From: Thermoanaerobaculia bacterium
GTDB taxonomy: Bacteria; Acidobacteriota; Thermoanaerobaculia; Multivoradales; JAIOJS01
Assembly (NCBI GenBank): GCA_030429235.1
Contig: JAUIDB010000006.1
Location: forward strand, 124,001-188,000
DNA length: 64,000 nt
Reading direction: 5' to 3'
Shown: positions 35,001 through 43,108 of the stretch, one piece after another
Layout: each line of letters opens with the position of its first letter
Position numbering within the stretch: the stretch's first letter is position 1
Made by a program: the position numbers and the translations under genes
Notes under the pieces: generated by a model
Seen by the model: the letters and a program-made list of their open reading frames with translations, nothing else
Databases searched by the model: none
What the model was told of the DNA's origin: nothing

Positions 35001-36172
35001 TCGACCGGAGCGCACTGAGGGAGCTCGCGCGCCTGGCGAGGGACGAGCGTCCCGAGCGTCCGGGAGCCCCCCGTGAGGTTCCCAACGACGAACAGCTGAG
35101 CCTCAGATCGTTGTGGCAGGGCTTGCTCGGACTCGAAACGGTCGGGTTGGACGACAACTTCTTCGAACTCGGAGGCCATTCGTTGCTGGTGGCCGAGATG
35201 ACGATGGCGATCGAAGAGGACTTCGGCGTGCGGCTCGCGGCCCAGCAGGTCTTCCAGAACCCGACGGTTCGGCAGTTGGCGGAGTTCCTCGCCGGGCGCG
35301 GTGAGCGGCGGGGCTACGAGCACCTCTTTCCGCTCCAACCGATCGGATCCGAGGCGCCCTTCATCGTCGCCATTCCCCACTTCTTCGCCGATCTCTTCGC
35401 CGACCTGTTCCGAGGGCAGCGGCCGGTCTACGGGCTGCGGGGAGTCAGCCTGCGGGTCGAGGGGAACCTAAGCCGCTGGCCGACCCTCGGCGATCTCGCC
35501 GAAGAGGTCGCCGATGAGATCTGCGATCGATTCGAGGTGGACACCCGCCCCCGGTCGGGGCGTGGCGTCTACCTGGCGGGGTACTCCTTCGGGGCCTCCA
35601 TGGCCGCGGAGACGGCCCACGTACTGGAGCGGCGCGGGGTCGTGGTGCGCGGTGTGTACCTCGTCACCCCGATGGCGCTCGACCACCTGAGCTGGGGACC
35701 GTTACGGCTCAAGATTCGCGGGTTGAAGCAACCGCTCGAGTCCCTCGGTCGGGCCGAACTGGTTCGTCGTTTCCTGGTCGATCACAACCCGCTCACGTTG
35801 CGTCCCTACCGCTACGCTTGGCGTTGGCTCAAGACCCAACCCCGGCGTCGTCTCCTCGGTCGACTGGGCCGGCTTCGGCGGAGACTCGGTCTTCCCCTGA
35901 CGCCCTCGATCCTGCACGCCGACGTGCGTGCCGACCGGTTTCGCATGCATCAGAGGTTCCGGCCGCGCCACGTAGAGGCACCGACCGTGATCTTCAACGC
36001 CGAGTTCAATGCGCTGGAGCCGGGGACCGATGCGGCCGCCACCTGGCGCTCCTGCTTCCAGGGGGATCTGGAGGTGGTAACGATCCCTGATCCTCACCTC
36101 GACGAGGGTTCGGTAGTCCGGGCGCGCGAGCTATTGCGCGAGTATCTGACGCGGCTGGAGGCCTCGGCGTGA
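32081..36172 (+). CDS. non-ribosomal peptide synthetase, C-A-PCP-TE (NRPS-A)
   Basis: About 1363 residues. Condensation domain: second-His motif LHHILADELS near residue 166 (HHxxxDG with Glu for Gly). Adenylation domain ~500-980: A3 LLYTSGSSGRPKG, A5 EYGPTEATVW, A7 YDTGDR, A8 RVDEQIKLRGVRIEPGEIEA, A10 NGKIDR. Carrier domain ~990-1060 with phosphopantetheine Ser in FFELGGHSL. Thioesterase ~1090-1360 with GYSFGAS (GxSxG). The TE makes this the last module, releasing the product. By-eye specificity positions read D-S-A-C-I-A-E-V-W-K, which I cannot assign. It heads a coupled run with the methyltransferase, sulfotransferase and GT2 genes. Confidence 0.93.
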   Translation: MMSTDDGPGVQSRAARLEEAIRRKRAGSRRSRELPTRDRALPALLGPLQKSLWLAHRLDPDGATYHLVDAFRVAAPLDFGRLDTAFREVVARHRLLRSTFQKTEIGVEQVVDAVPLSLFVVEATEVEVEGSAREAAVLQARRPFSLERGPLVRLLLVGDLLVLTLHHILADELSLGLLWRDLVAAYEGRPLPPAHLQYDDYVAWSLDRGERRRTEIEFWRARLTPVPEPLQLPLVRRQVEPGEGRWIERQLAETASRDLRQFVAAVGATPFLLAAFAYRVLLGRLSDGPGPAIGTPVSTRNHPAVAEMVGYFTNPLVLPGAVDEDSTVEDALRAFVAETRERLAHSQTPFTDLVETLQLPRSSDRSPLFQTLFVYQQPEAAIRLEGEPLRPVVLDLGVSKFDLTLFVAEREGRFDLAVEYRTALYDVVGMQRLLALYETLLIDLVSGDRRRPVAALSLVPPEESARLRGLERGHELAPGPTTVLAQFLRQVATGGGREAVRSRSQSLDYRELLVAADEVAAALEGVSVEVGDRVGLYLDRSAAAIAAVLGCHLAATAYVPLDPRYPMSRNHRILEDAGVVVVLTSGALAGELPDGDWKVLAFDERLSLGLPDREPVAAVRSREPAPADLAYLLYTSGSSGRPKGVAVSHENLERSNAARLAYYGTRGVAPARFLLIPSLAFDSSVAGLFWMLASGGTLVLPTAEEARDPRALLELIAREGVDSLLCVPSLYSQMLRGSRTEAKATLSTLRTVIVAGEACPWSLVAEHQNRCPGVRLFDEYGPTEATVWASVSELTAIDRSDFGSQEPVPIGGPIPGVTIELVDNRSRIVPIGVPGRALIGGTTVARGYWNRPDLTAGSFLGRDADRRYDTGDRMAWTEDGQLLFLGRVDEQIKLRGVRIEPGEIEANALEWPEVRAAAAVVAGPAGGAERLTLFVAGPVPEDWRRRMGERLPQEMRPHAATSLSSLPLLPNGKIDRSALRELARLARDERPERPGAPREVPNDEQLSLRSLWQGLLGLETVGLDDNFFELGGHSLLVAEMTMAIEEDFGVRLAAQQVFQNPTVRQLAEFLAGRGERRGYEHLFPLQPIGSEAPFIVAIPHFFADLFADLFRGQRPVYGLRGVSLRVEGNLSRWPTLGDLAEEVADEICDRFEVDTRPRSGRGVYLAGYSFGASMAAETAHVLERRGVVVRGVYLVTPMALDHLSWGPLRLKIRGLKQPLESLGRAELVRRFLVDHNPLTLRPYRYAWRWLKTQPRRRLLGRLGRLRRRLGLPLTPSILHADVRADRFRMHQRFRPRHVEAPTVIFNAEFNALEPGTDAAATWRSCFQGDLEVVTIPDPHLDEGSVVRARELLREYLTRLEASA

Positions 36173-36978
36173 GTTGGAGGTCGATTCCGATCGAGGGAGA
36201 ACCGCGCTGGCCAGCCGGCCGGCACCTCGAACAACTGGATGCCGCGGGTGGAGTCGTGCGACCGGAGAGCGAGGAACTGGTCGAGTGGTTCGAGACCTAT
36301 CGCGGTCAGCACCGCGAACGGCTGGCCCGGGACCTGGGACTGGTGGAGCGATTCGCGACTCCGGCCGCGCGTCTTCTCGAGGTCGGAGCGTCTCCCTTTC
36401 TGCTGACCGCTGCCCTGGTTTCGGGCGACTACGAGGTGTGTGCCATCGATTTGGCTCCAGAGCGGTTTGCCTCCACGGTGGCCGAACTCGAACTCGACGT
36501 CCGGCGCTGCGACATCGAGAGGGAACCCCTTCCCGTGGCCGATGGTTCGTGCGATCTCGTACTGTTCAACGAACTCTTCGAGCATCTGCACCAGGATCCC
36601 ATCTTCGCACTGCGAGAGGTCCTTCGGGTGCTCGACTCCCAGGGTTGTCTTCTACTCTCGACGCCCAATCTACGGTCGTTTCGCGGTCTCAAGAACCTCT
36701 GGTTGCACCACCAGGCCCATGCCGTGTCAGGGGGAGTGTTCGAACAGTGGGACAAGCGGCGACGCCTCGGGCACATGGGACACGTGCGGGAGTACACCGG
36801 GTTCGAGGTCCTCGACTTTCTCGAGAGGATCGGTTTCGCGATCGATCGTTTGATCTATCGAGGGGGACACGGTCGCGGAGTCGTCGGGTGGGCGGAGAGG
36901 CTGGTACCTTCGATGCGGCCGTTCCTGACCGTGGTGGCTCGCCCTGCGGCGCGGGCGGTAGTGGAGCCAGGCTCATGA
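36169..36978 (+). CDS. class I SAM-dependent methyltransferase
   Basis: 269 residues: motif I ARLLEVGASPFLLTAALV, motif II IDLAPERF, motif IV SCDLVLFNELFEHL, then VLRVLDSQGCLLLSTPN. This is the methyltransferase-11/23 type. GTG start overlaps the NRPS stop (GTGA) and the stop overlaps the sulfotransferase start, so the three genes are co-translated. It probably tailors the peptide or its glycan; O- versus N-methylation is not predictable. Confidence 0.88.
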   Translation: MSWRSIPIEGEPRWPAGRHLEQLDAAGGVVRPESEELVEWFETYRGQHRERLARDLGLVERFATPAARLLEVGASPFLLTAALVSGDYEVCAIDLAPERFASTVAELELDVRRCDIEREPLPVADGSCDLVLFNELFEHLHQDPIFALREVLRVLDSQGCLLLSTPNLRSFRGLKNLWLHHQAHAVSGGVFEQWDKRRRLGHMGHVREYTGFEVLDFLERIGFAIDRLIYRGGHGRGVVGWAERLVPSMRPFLTVVARPAARAVVEPGS

Positions 36979-37877
36979 CGGGGGGTGCACGACGCGTCTT
37001 CGTGGTTGGAGTGCCGAGGTCCGGGACCACCCTGGTGCAGAGCATCCTGGCGGCGGTGCCCGGGGTGGCCTCCTGGACCGAGAGCCACTTCTTCTCCCGC
37101 CACTATCGGTGCCTTCCGGGGGCAGCATCGCGAGCCATCCTGGTACGCAATCCGGAGGAGGCACTGCGTCGCTTCCTGGCGGAGAACGGCCTGGAGCAGA
37201 CGCTGGAGGACGTGGTCTCCTCACTGGGCGATCAGGCCTTGCTGGGTCCGCCCGGTTGGCGCCAGGCCCTACTCTCGTCGAGAGTGGCGCGCGACTTCGT
37301 GCGACTCCTCGACCTCCTGGCCGAACGGCAGGGCTGTGCCGCTTGGGTCGAGAAAACTCCGGCTCACCTTCGCTTCTTGCCCTGGTTGCAGCGCGTGCTC
37401 GAACCCGGCTCGGTGTGTTTCGTGCACGTGGTGCGAGACGGTCTCGCCACGGTGGGTTCGCTCCATCGCACGTCGGCGCACTGGGAGCGCCGCTACTCGC
37501 TCGCCGAGTGCATCGAGCGCTGGAACCGCGATGTGGCTCGCTCGCTGACCCGCGCGAACGAGGACCACCCGACCGATCGTTTCCTCTTCTATGACGACCT
37601 CGTACGATCCCCGGAGGCGACCGCACGGACCCTGGTCGAGGGGCTCGGGTGGCCCTGGGAGGAGGGCATCCTGGCGCGACGTAACGGCGTCTCGGCTCGG
37701 CTCACCGCGCCGGGGGAGGAGTTCTGGAAGGCTCGAGCGGGCGAGGCGATCGCCGAAGACACCGGGGAATCCGTCCCCTTGACACCCGAGCTACGAGAAC
37801 GAGTCCTGGCGGGTCTCGACCACGAACTGCTCCCTCGCCTGCGCGCGGTGGTGGCGCGCCGGGGCCGGAACCGATGA
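36975..37877 (+). CDS. sulfotransferase family protein
   Basis: 300 residues with the 5'-phosphosulfate loop RVFVVGVPRSGTTLVQSIL and the 3'-phosphate-binding segment FVHVVRDGLATVGSLHR; WVEKTPAHLRFLPWL is also typical. It transfers sulfate from PAPS to a hydroxyl or amine. Located between the methyltransferase and a GT2 with ATGA overlaps on both sides, it most likely sulfates the NRPS or glycan product. No PAPS-synthesis gene is in the window. Confidence 0.88.
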   Translation: MTGGARRVFVVGVPRSGTTLVQSILAAVPGVASWTESHFFSRHYRCLPGAASRAILVRNPEEALRRFLAENGLEQTLEDVVSSLGDQALLGPPGWRQALLSSRVARDFVRLLDLLAERQGCAAWVEKTPAHLRFLPWLQRVLEPGSVCFVHVVRDGLATVGSLHRTSAHWERRYSLAECIERWNRDVARSLTRANEDHPTDRFLFYDDLVRSPEATARTLVEGLGWPWEEGILARRNGVSARLTAPGEEFWKARAGEAIAEDTGESVPLTPELRERVLAGLDHELLPRLRAVVARRGRNR

Positions 37878-38653
37878 CGCTCGCCGCGGCGGCTCCCGCG
37901 GTCTCGGTGGTGGTCCCCTTCTTCGCCAGTTCCGCCACGTTGGCCTCCTGTATCGAGTCTCTGTTGAGCCAAGGGTCGCGGGGCGTTCCGGTCGAGTTCC
38001 TGTTCATCGACAACGGTGCTCCCGACGACTCGGCGGAGATCGTCCGGGAGTACCCCGACGTGGTCCTGCTCCGCGAATCGACCCCCGGGGCCTATGCGGC
38101 GCGCAATGCCGGGTTGCGTCGAGCTCGGGCTCCGATCATCGCCTTCACCGATGCCGATTGTGTGGTGGACCAGGACTGGCTGGAGCAGATCGTCCGCGCC
38201 CTCGAGGTTCCGACCGTCGGCGTCGTGCTCGGCGCCTGCCGGTATCCCCAGCGGGCCTCCTGGGCCCTGAAGTTCCTGGCGGCGTACGAGAACGCCAAGA
38301 TCCAGTACGTTCTGGACCACTGCCCGCCGGCGTGTTTCTTCGGTTACGCGAACAACATGGCGGTTCGGGCTTCGTTGTTCGACGAGTTGGGGCCCTTTCG
38401 CGAATGGCGCCGCGCGGGAGACACCGAATTCGTGCACCGGGTGGCGGCAGAACGCCCCGATCTTCGGGTTCACTTCGATCCGGCGGTCCGGGTCACCCAC
38501 CACGAGTTTCTCTCCTTTCGAGCGCGGGCTCGAAGGCTGAACCTGTACACCGAGACCAACGCCAAGATCGATACGTTTCGCGAATTGACCTTCGGACAGC
38601 GGTTGCGGGTGCTGTCGCGATGTCGCTTGGACGGTCAGGGGAGCGGTCGCTAG
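37874..38653 (+). CDS. family 2 glycosyltransferase
   Basis: 259 residues: VSVVVPFFASSATLASCIESLLSQ, FLFIDNGAPDDS, GAYAARNAGLRRARAPIIAFTDADCVVDQDWL with a DAD metal site and GDTEFVHRV. Relatively short and without membrane helices. It overlaps the sulfotransferase by ATGA, so belongs to the NRPS-A operon. The stop shares the palindrome CTAG with the convergent NRPS-B gene, leaving no room for a terminator. Confidence 0.87.
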   Translation: MTLAAAAPAVSVVVPFFASSATLASCIESLLSQGSRGVPVEFLFIDNGAPDDSAEIVREYPDVVLLRESTPGAYAARNAGLRRARAPIIAFTDADCVVDQDWLEQIVRALEVPTVGVVLGACRYPQRASWALKFLAAYENAKIQYVLDHCPPACFFGYANNMAVRASLFDELGPFREWRRAGDTEFVHRVAAERPDLRVHFDPAVRVTHHEFLSFRARARRLNLYTETNAKIDTFRELTFGQRLRVLSRCRLDGQGSGR

Positions 38654-41600
38654 TCGAGTTCGGAGTCGAGTTCGGCGAGGAGAGCATCTTCGGCGATCCG
38701 GGCCAGCCCGGCGAGACTGGGTTGGGCGAAGACGGTTTCCAGGGGGAGATCGAGGTCGAACTCGTCGCAGAGTCGGAGGATCATCCGCATGGCGGTGAGG
38801 GAGGTGCCGCCCAGCTCGAAGAAATCGTCGCCCCTTCCCACCTCGTCGAGAGCCAGCTCGTCGCGCCACAATCCGGCCAGGAACTCCTCGACCGGTCCCC
38901 GAGGGGGCTCGACGGGGGGGCGAGTGTGCCGTGCGGTCGGCAAGGACCAGCGACGGAGGGCCTCGAGGTCGAGCTTGCCATTGGGAGTCAGCGGTAGATC
39001 GCTCAGTTGGTGAAACTGCGCCGGGACCAGGGGGGCGGGCAGGCGTCGGCCGAGATGGCGGGCCAGCGCTGAGGTATCCACCGAGGCGTCGGCGGTGGGG
39101 ACGAGAAAAGCCTGGAGGGACTCTGGTGCCGGCCCGGACTGCGGCGCGTAGCCGACCTCCTGCAGGATGGACCGCACCCGCTCTTCGTCGATCGCGTCGT
39201 CGAGTTCCTCGAGGGCTTCGTCGCGCTTCTTGTGTCCGAGCCGCACATCCCAGCTGTACGGCAGCGCGTAGTTGTGGAACCCCCGTTCGCGCTGGTGGAC
39301 GAAGATGCCAGCGTCGTTGATCAGACAGTTGGTCGAGCGGCCGGTGTCTTCGGGGCGTACCCAGGGAACCCGCTGCTTCAGATAGGAGTAGAGCTCTTCC
39401 ATGTCGACATCGCAGTAGCGGTAGAAGTCGACGAACCGAACCCGCTCGAAGATCTCGTCGGTCGCGAACAAGCTGACGTCCAGCGTGCGGCTGACGGCAT
39501 CGGGGGTGCGGTGGTAGGCCTTGCGAGAGGCGAGTACAGCCTGGTCTACCTCCTCCGGACTCACCCGTCCGTGGCGGAACATCTCCTCGGTCAGGCGGGT
39601 TTCGAACATCTGACCGCGCGACAGGCCGGTGACGATGGCGGGGATCCCGAGTTCGTGGGCGCGACGGGTGGCGAGGGTGTAGATCGTCTTGAAACAGCCA
39701 TTGCAGACGTTCGAGAAGCGTTGCAAGCTGTCGCGGAAGATCTCGTTCATCGCGGGGGTGGTGGCGAACTCGACGTCGACTCCCAGCTGGTCGGTGACGC
39801 GCCGTATGTTCTCCTTGGCACCCTCCGAGATGAAGCCGTTGTCCAGCGTGAAGGCGTAGATCGAGTAGCCCAGATCGGCGAGTCGACAGAGAGCGTAGGT
39901 ACTGTCCTTGCCGCCGCTGTACAACATCAGACAATCCCAGGGGCCCCGGCGCTGCGCCCGGGCCTCGTCGAGATTGCTCCGCAGGTCATCCAGGGTGCGA
40001 AAGTAACCCGCCGCGTGCTCTCGGATCGACTCGTAGGAGTGGCAGAGCGAGCAGGTCCCCTCGGCGTCGAAGGTGGCACCAGGGTAGTTGGCGGGCAGTC
40101 CGCACCGCCGACAGCCCGCTCCCGGGTTCGGAGTCGGGACGCCGAGGTCGGCATCCGCCGGGCCTGGAGTGCCCACCACCAGAACCGCGCACCGCTCGAC
40201 GCCGGGGAAGGTCTCGATCAGGGTCTCGACCTCGCCCGGTTCGAGCCGAAAGCCCGCGACCTTGACCTGTCGATCGGTGCGACCGAGGTACTCGAGTTTC
40301 GTCGGGTCGACGAACCGCACCAGATCGCCAGAGCGATACCGTACCGCCGCTCCAGGCTCGGGGCCGGGAACGAACCGAGCCGCGGTCTCCTCGGGGAGCT
40401 GATGGTAGCCGCGGGCGAGTCCGTGGCGCGCGATCCACAGTTCTCCAGGAACTCCCGTCGGCACGGCCTGCCCGGCTGGGTTCAGCACCTCGATCTGGAC
40501 ATGGTCAGCCGGCCGACCGATCGGTACGGAGCCGACTCGATCGCTCGCAGGGTCGAATCGATGGACGAGACATCCGACCACTGCTTCGGTGGGTCCGTAC
40601 TCGTTGTAGATCTCGGCCGAAGGTGCGAGGCGCTCGGCGACCGCTGCCGCCAGTTCCGCGGAGAACGACTCGCCACCGACGATGAGCCGACGGACACCGG
40701 TCGCTTCGAAGCGGCCGCTCCGGAGCACGGAGAGGTGGGAGGGAGTGAGTTTCAGGAAGTCGATCTGGTTGCGTTCGACGGCGTGCAGGAACGCCTCGTC
40801 GAGCGCGCCCGCGGCGCGCGGATAGAGCTCGAGCGTTCCCCCGGTGATCAGGGGGAGGAAGAGACTCGTGACGGTGAGGTCGAAGGCCAGTGAGGTCACC
40901 AGTCCGTAGCGCAGGGCCTCGCCTCGCACGTAGGTTCGTTCGGCGAACTCGAGGTAGTCGGCCAGTCCCCGGTGTTCGATCAGCACCCCCTTGGCCCGGC
41001 CAGTCGATCCAGAGGTGTAGAGCAGATAGGCGAGATCGGTCAGGCTTGGGGGTTCCGGGGGCCGCGAGTCGTGGCCGTGGTCGAGGGCCTGACGGACGGT
41101 GGGGGGATCGAGGAGCAGCGTCGCCCCCGAGTCTTCGACCAGCTGTTTCTGGCGCTCCTCTGGATGGGCGGGGTCGATCGGCACGTAGGCGCCGCGGGCA
41201 CTGAGCACGGCCAGGATGGCAACCACGCTCTCCAAGGAACGATCCCCCAGGACGGCGACCCGGTCCCCGGGTTGGAGGTGGTGCACTCGGAGCAGGTGGT
41301 TGGCCAGGATCGCTACCTGGTCCCGGACCTGAGCGTAGTCGACGGACTGATCGACCGTGCCGTCGACCACCAGTTCCAGAGCGACGCGAGTCGGGTGTCG
41401 GTTGGCCGTGTCGAAGAAGGCGTCGACCACCGTCCGCTCGGGCGTAGGGCAACGATCGCTCTGGTTGAAACTATCGAGCTGCTGACGCTCGTCATCGGTG
41501 CGCAGGTCGATGCTGTCGATTCTCTGGTCCGGGTCGCGAAGGAGTGCCTCCACCAAGGTCTCGAAATGGTGCGGGATGCGCTCTCTCGCGGCGGCCGAAA

Positions 41601-42828
41601 GGTGCGTCCGGTTCAGGTCGAAGTCGAACTGGAAACGGCCCGAGCCCGAGAAGTCGTGGATCTGCAAGCGAAGAGCATGCAGATGATCGGCATGACCGGG
41701 ATGGAGCCAGGTCACGGCCGTAGCCGCGTCTCCGAAGCGGCCGAAACGGACGGGCAGGTAGTTCAAGACGGCTCGGCTCATCGAGTGCTCCGGAGTCGGA
41801 GCGGTCCCGGCGGCATCGCTTCGTAGGAGGTCCATTGCGCGGGCCAGGGTCTCCGCACCCAGCCGTCGGAAGGTCGTGCCTTCGGGTACCCTGGCGGCGA
41901 AGGGGAACATCTCGATAAAGAGGCCGATGGTGTCTTTGGCCTCCGGGGTAGAGCGGCCCAGGAGCGGCGTGTCGAACGAGGTCTCCGGCTCTGCACTGAT
42001 CTGGCTCAGGAAGGCGTGGAACAGGGTCGAGAAGAGGGCGAACAGGGAGAGGTGGGGAAGCACCGAGGCGAAGGGGGCCTCGGCCGCCCGCGCGCGCAGC
42101 GCCGAGGAGCGTTCCGCATCCAACTGCAGGCTCGAGCGGACGCTGGCCGTACCGCGGTGGACCGGGGACGGCCGTTCTCCGTAGAGGGTGAGCCCACCCG
42201 GGGCAGTGGTTCGGTCCGGGGTGGTGGAAGACCTGTCACTGGCCCTCGGCCCTGGCGCCAGCGCGTAGTAGCGGTCGGCCGTCACCGGCCGCGGCGCGAA
42301 CTCCGGTTGGCTCTCCAGGGCGAGGTAGCTCGCGGCCAATCGGTCGTAGAGCAGCCGAGTCGACCAGGCATCGGTGATCAGGTGGTGTTGGTTGAGGTAC
42401 CAGCCGGTCTGTCGGTTCGGAAGCCGTACCAGGACGCTGTCGACCAGCGGTCCGTCGAGGGGAAGCGGTCGAGCACAGCGCGCGCGGCCCCAGTCGAGAA
42501 AGCGCGCGACCGCATCCTCTTGGCCACTGAAGTCGGCCACGGTCAGTGCGAGTTCGGAACTCGAGAACCGCTGCAGTCGGCCTCCCGGGCCGGATCGGAA
42601 TCGAGTCTGGAGCGCTTCGCTGGAGGCGGTGACCTGGCGCCAGGCGGCTCGGAATCGCTCCGGCTCCAGCTCGTCCTCGATCACGAAGGCGAAGGCCATG
42701 TTGTAGAGCGGCGACTCGGCGTGGAGCTGCTGTCCGATGGCGATCGGAAGCTGGGCCCGCGTCAACCCGCCGGTGTCCAGTGGGCGGTCGACGGGCTCGG
42801 TCCCTGCGTCCTGCTCGCTGCGCGTCAC
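38650..42828 (-). CDS. non-ribosomal peptide synthetase, C-A(PP-loop)-PCP with interrupted A domain (NRPS-B)
   Basis: 1392 residues. Condensation domain with NQHHLITDAWS (~148). Adenylation core with A3 LLYTSGSTGRAKG (~604), A5 NEYGPTEAVVG (~742) and A8 RTDRQVKVAGFRLEPGEVE (~848). At about residue 890, before A9/A10 (LPAPLVP, TPNGKLDLEAL ~1281), some 340 extra residues are inserted: zinc-type cysteines CRRC...CSLC (~905-926), PP-loop YSGGKDSTYALCRL (~970), CNGC (~1039) and SWDVRLGHKKRDEALEEL. This insert resembles WbpG/PseA-type N-acetyl sugar amidotransferases. Carrier Ser in FFELGGTSL (~1338); no TE. By-eye code D-L-T-K-I-G-E-V-G-K is near the Asn code. It follows the ACP and A genes on the same strand. 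Confidence 0.93.
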   Translation of the reverse strand: MTRSEQDAGTEPVDRPLDTGGLTRAQLPIAIGQQLHAESPLYNMAFAFVIEDELEPERFRAAWRQVTASSEALQTRFRSGPGGRLQRFSSSELALTVADFSGQEDAVARFLDWGRARCARPLPLDGPLVDSVLVRLPNRQTGWYLNQHHLITDAWSTRLLYDRLAASYLALESQPEFAPRPVTADRYYALAPGPRASDRSSTTPDRTTAPGGLTLYGERPSPVHRGTASVRSSLQLDAERSSALRARAAEAPFASVLPHLSLFALFSTLFHAFLSQISAEPETSFDTPLLGRSTPEAKDTIGLFIEMFPFAARVPEGTTFRRLGAETLARAMDLLRSDAAGTAPTPEHSMSRAVLNYLPVRFGRFGDAATAVTWLHPGHADHLHALRLQIHDFSGSGRFQFDFDLNRTHLSAAARERIPHHFETLVEALLRDPDQRIDSIDLRTDDERQQLDSFNQSDRCPTPERTVVDAFFDTANRHPTRVALELVVDGTVDQSVDYAQVRDQVAILANHLLRVHHLQPGDRVAVLGDRSLESVVAILAVLSARGAYVPIDPAHPEERQKQLVEDSGATLLLDPPTVRQALDHGHDSRPPEPPSLTDLAYLLYTSGSTGRAKGVLIEHRGLADYLEFAERTYVRGEALRYGLVTSLAFDLTVTSLFLPLITGGTLELYPRAAGALDEAFLHAVERNQIDFLKLTPSHLSVLRSGRFEATGVRRLIVGGESFSAELAAAVAERLAPSAEIYNEYGPTEAVVGCLVHRFDPASDRVGSVPIGRPADHVQIEVLNPAGQAVPTGVPGELWIARHGLARGYHQLPEETAARFVPGPEPGAAVRYRSGDLVRFVDPTKLEYLGRTDRQVKVAGFRLEPGEVETLIETFPGVERCAVLVVGTPGPADADLGVPTPNPGAGCRRCGLPANYPGATFDAEGTCSLCHSYESIREHAAGYFRTLDDLRSNLDEARAQRRGPWDCLMLYSGGKDSTYALCRLADLGYSIYAFTLDNGFISEGAKENIRRVTDQLGVDVEFATTPAMNEIFRDSLQRFSNVCNGCFKTIYTLATRRAHELGIPAIVTGLSRGQMFETRLTEEMFRHGRVSPEEVDQAVLASRKAYHRTPDAVSRTLDVSLFATDEIFERVRFVDFYRYCDVDMEELYSYLKQRVPWVRPEDTGRSTNCLINDAGIFVHQRERGFHNYALPYSWDVRLGHKKRDEALEELDDAIDEERVRSILQEVGYAPQSGPAPESLQAFLVPTADASVDTSALARHLGRRLPAPLVPAQFHQLSDLPLTPNGKLDLEALRRWSLPTARHTRPPVEPPRGPVEEFLAGLWRDELALDEVGRGDDFFELGGTSLTAMRMILRLCDEFDLDLPLETVFAQPSLAGLARIAEDALLAELDSELD

Positions 42829-42847
42829 GTCGTTCGGCCGTTTTCCG

Positions 42848-43108
42848 TCAGCGAGTCGAGGCGCGCGTTCGGGCCACGTATTGCGCCAGGCTGGCGGTGG
42901 TCTGGAAGTTCTCGACCACGAAGTCTCGGGGGCCGGTGGTGATGCCGAACGTCTCGTCGACGAACCCTGCCAGGCGGAGTACCGCCACCGAGTCGAGCAG
43001 ATCGGACAGCAGGTCGTCGTCGCGATCGATGGTGACTTCGGCGGGGAGGAGCTCCTGATGTACGAAGGTGAGGATCGTCGCTTCGAGTTCTCGATTCGGC
43101 TGCGTCAT
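42848..43108 (-). CDS. standalone acyl/peptidyl carrier protein
   Basis: 86 residues; helix II start DDDLLSDLLDSVAVLRLAGFVDE carries the attachment Ser (residue 40) in DSV. The size and acidic helix are those of a free ACP/PCP. ATGA overlap with the standalone adenylation gene shows the two work as a pair: the A enzyme loads an acyl group on this carrier, which then feeds the condensation domain of NRPS-B 19 bp downstream. It needs the phosphopantetheinyl transferase encoded at 49.3 kb. Confidence 0.85.
   Translation of the reverse strand: MTQPNRELEATILTFVHQELLPAEVTIDRDDDLLSDLLDSVAVLRLAGFVDETFGITTGPRDFVVENFQTTASLAQYVARTRASTR

Noticed and set aside
33701-35380. 559-residue minus-strand ORF inside NRPS-A
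   Set aside because: Antisense to a clearly conserved adenylation/carrier region; no recognisable motif.
37589-39934. 781-residue minus-strand ORF
   Set aside because: Arg/Pro/Ser-rich shadow of the sulfotransferase, GT2 and NRPS-B genes; composition is that of antisense GC-rich DNA.
39232-40893. 553-residue plus-strand ORF inside NRPS-B
   Set aside because: Antisense shadow of the adenylation domain and PP-loop insert, which carry conserved motifs.
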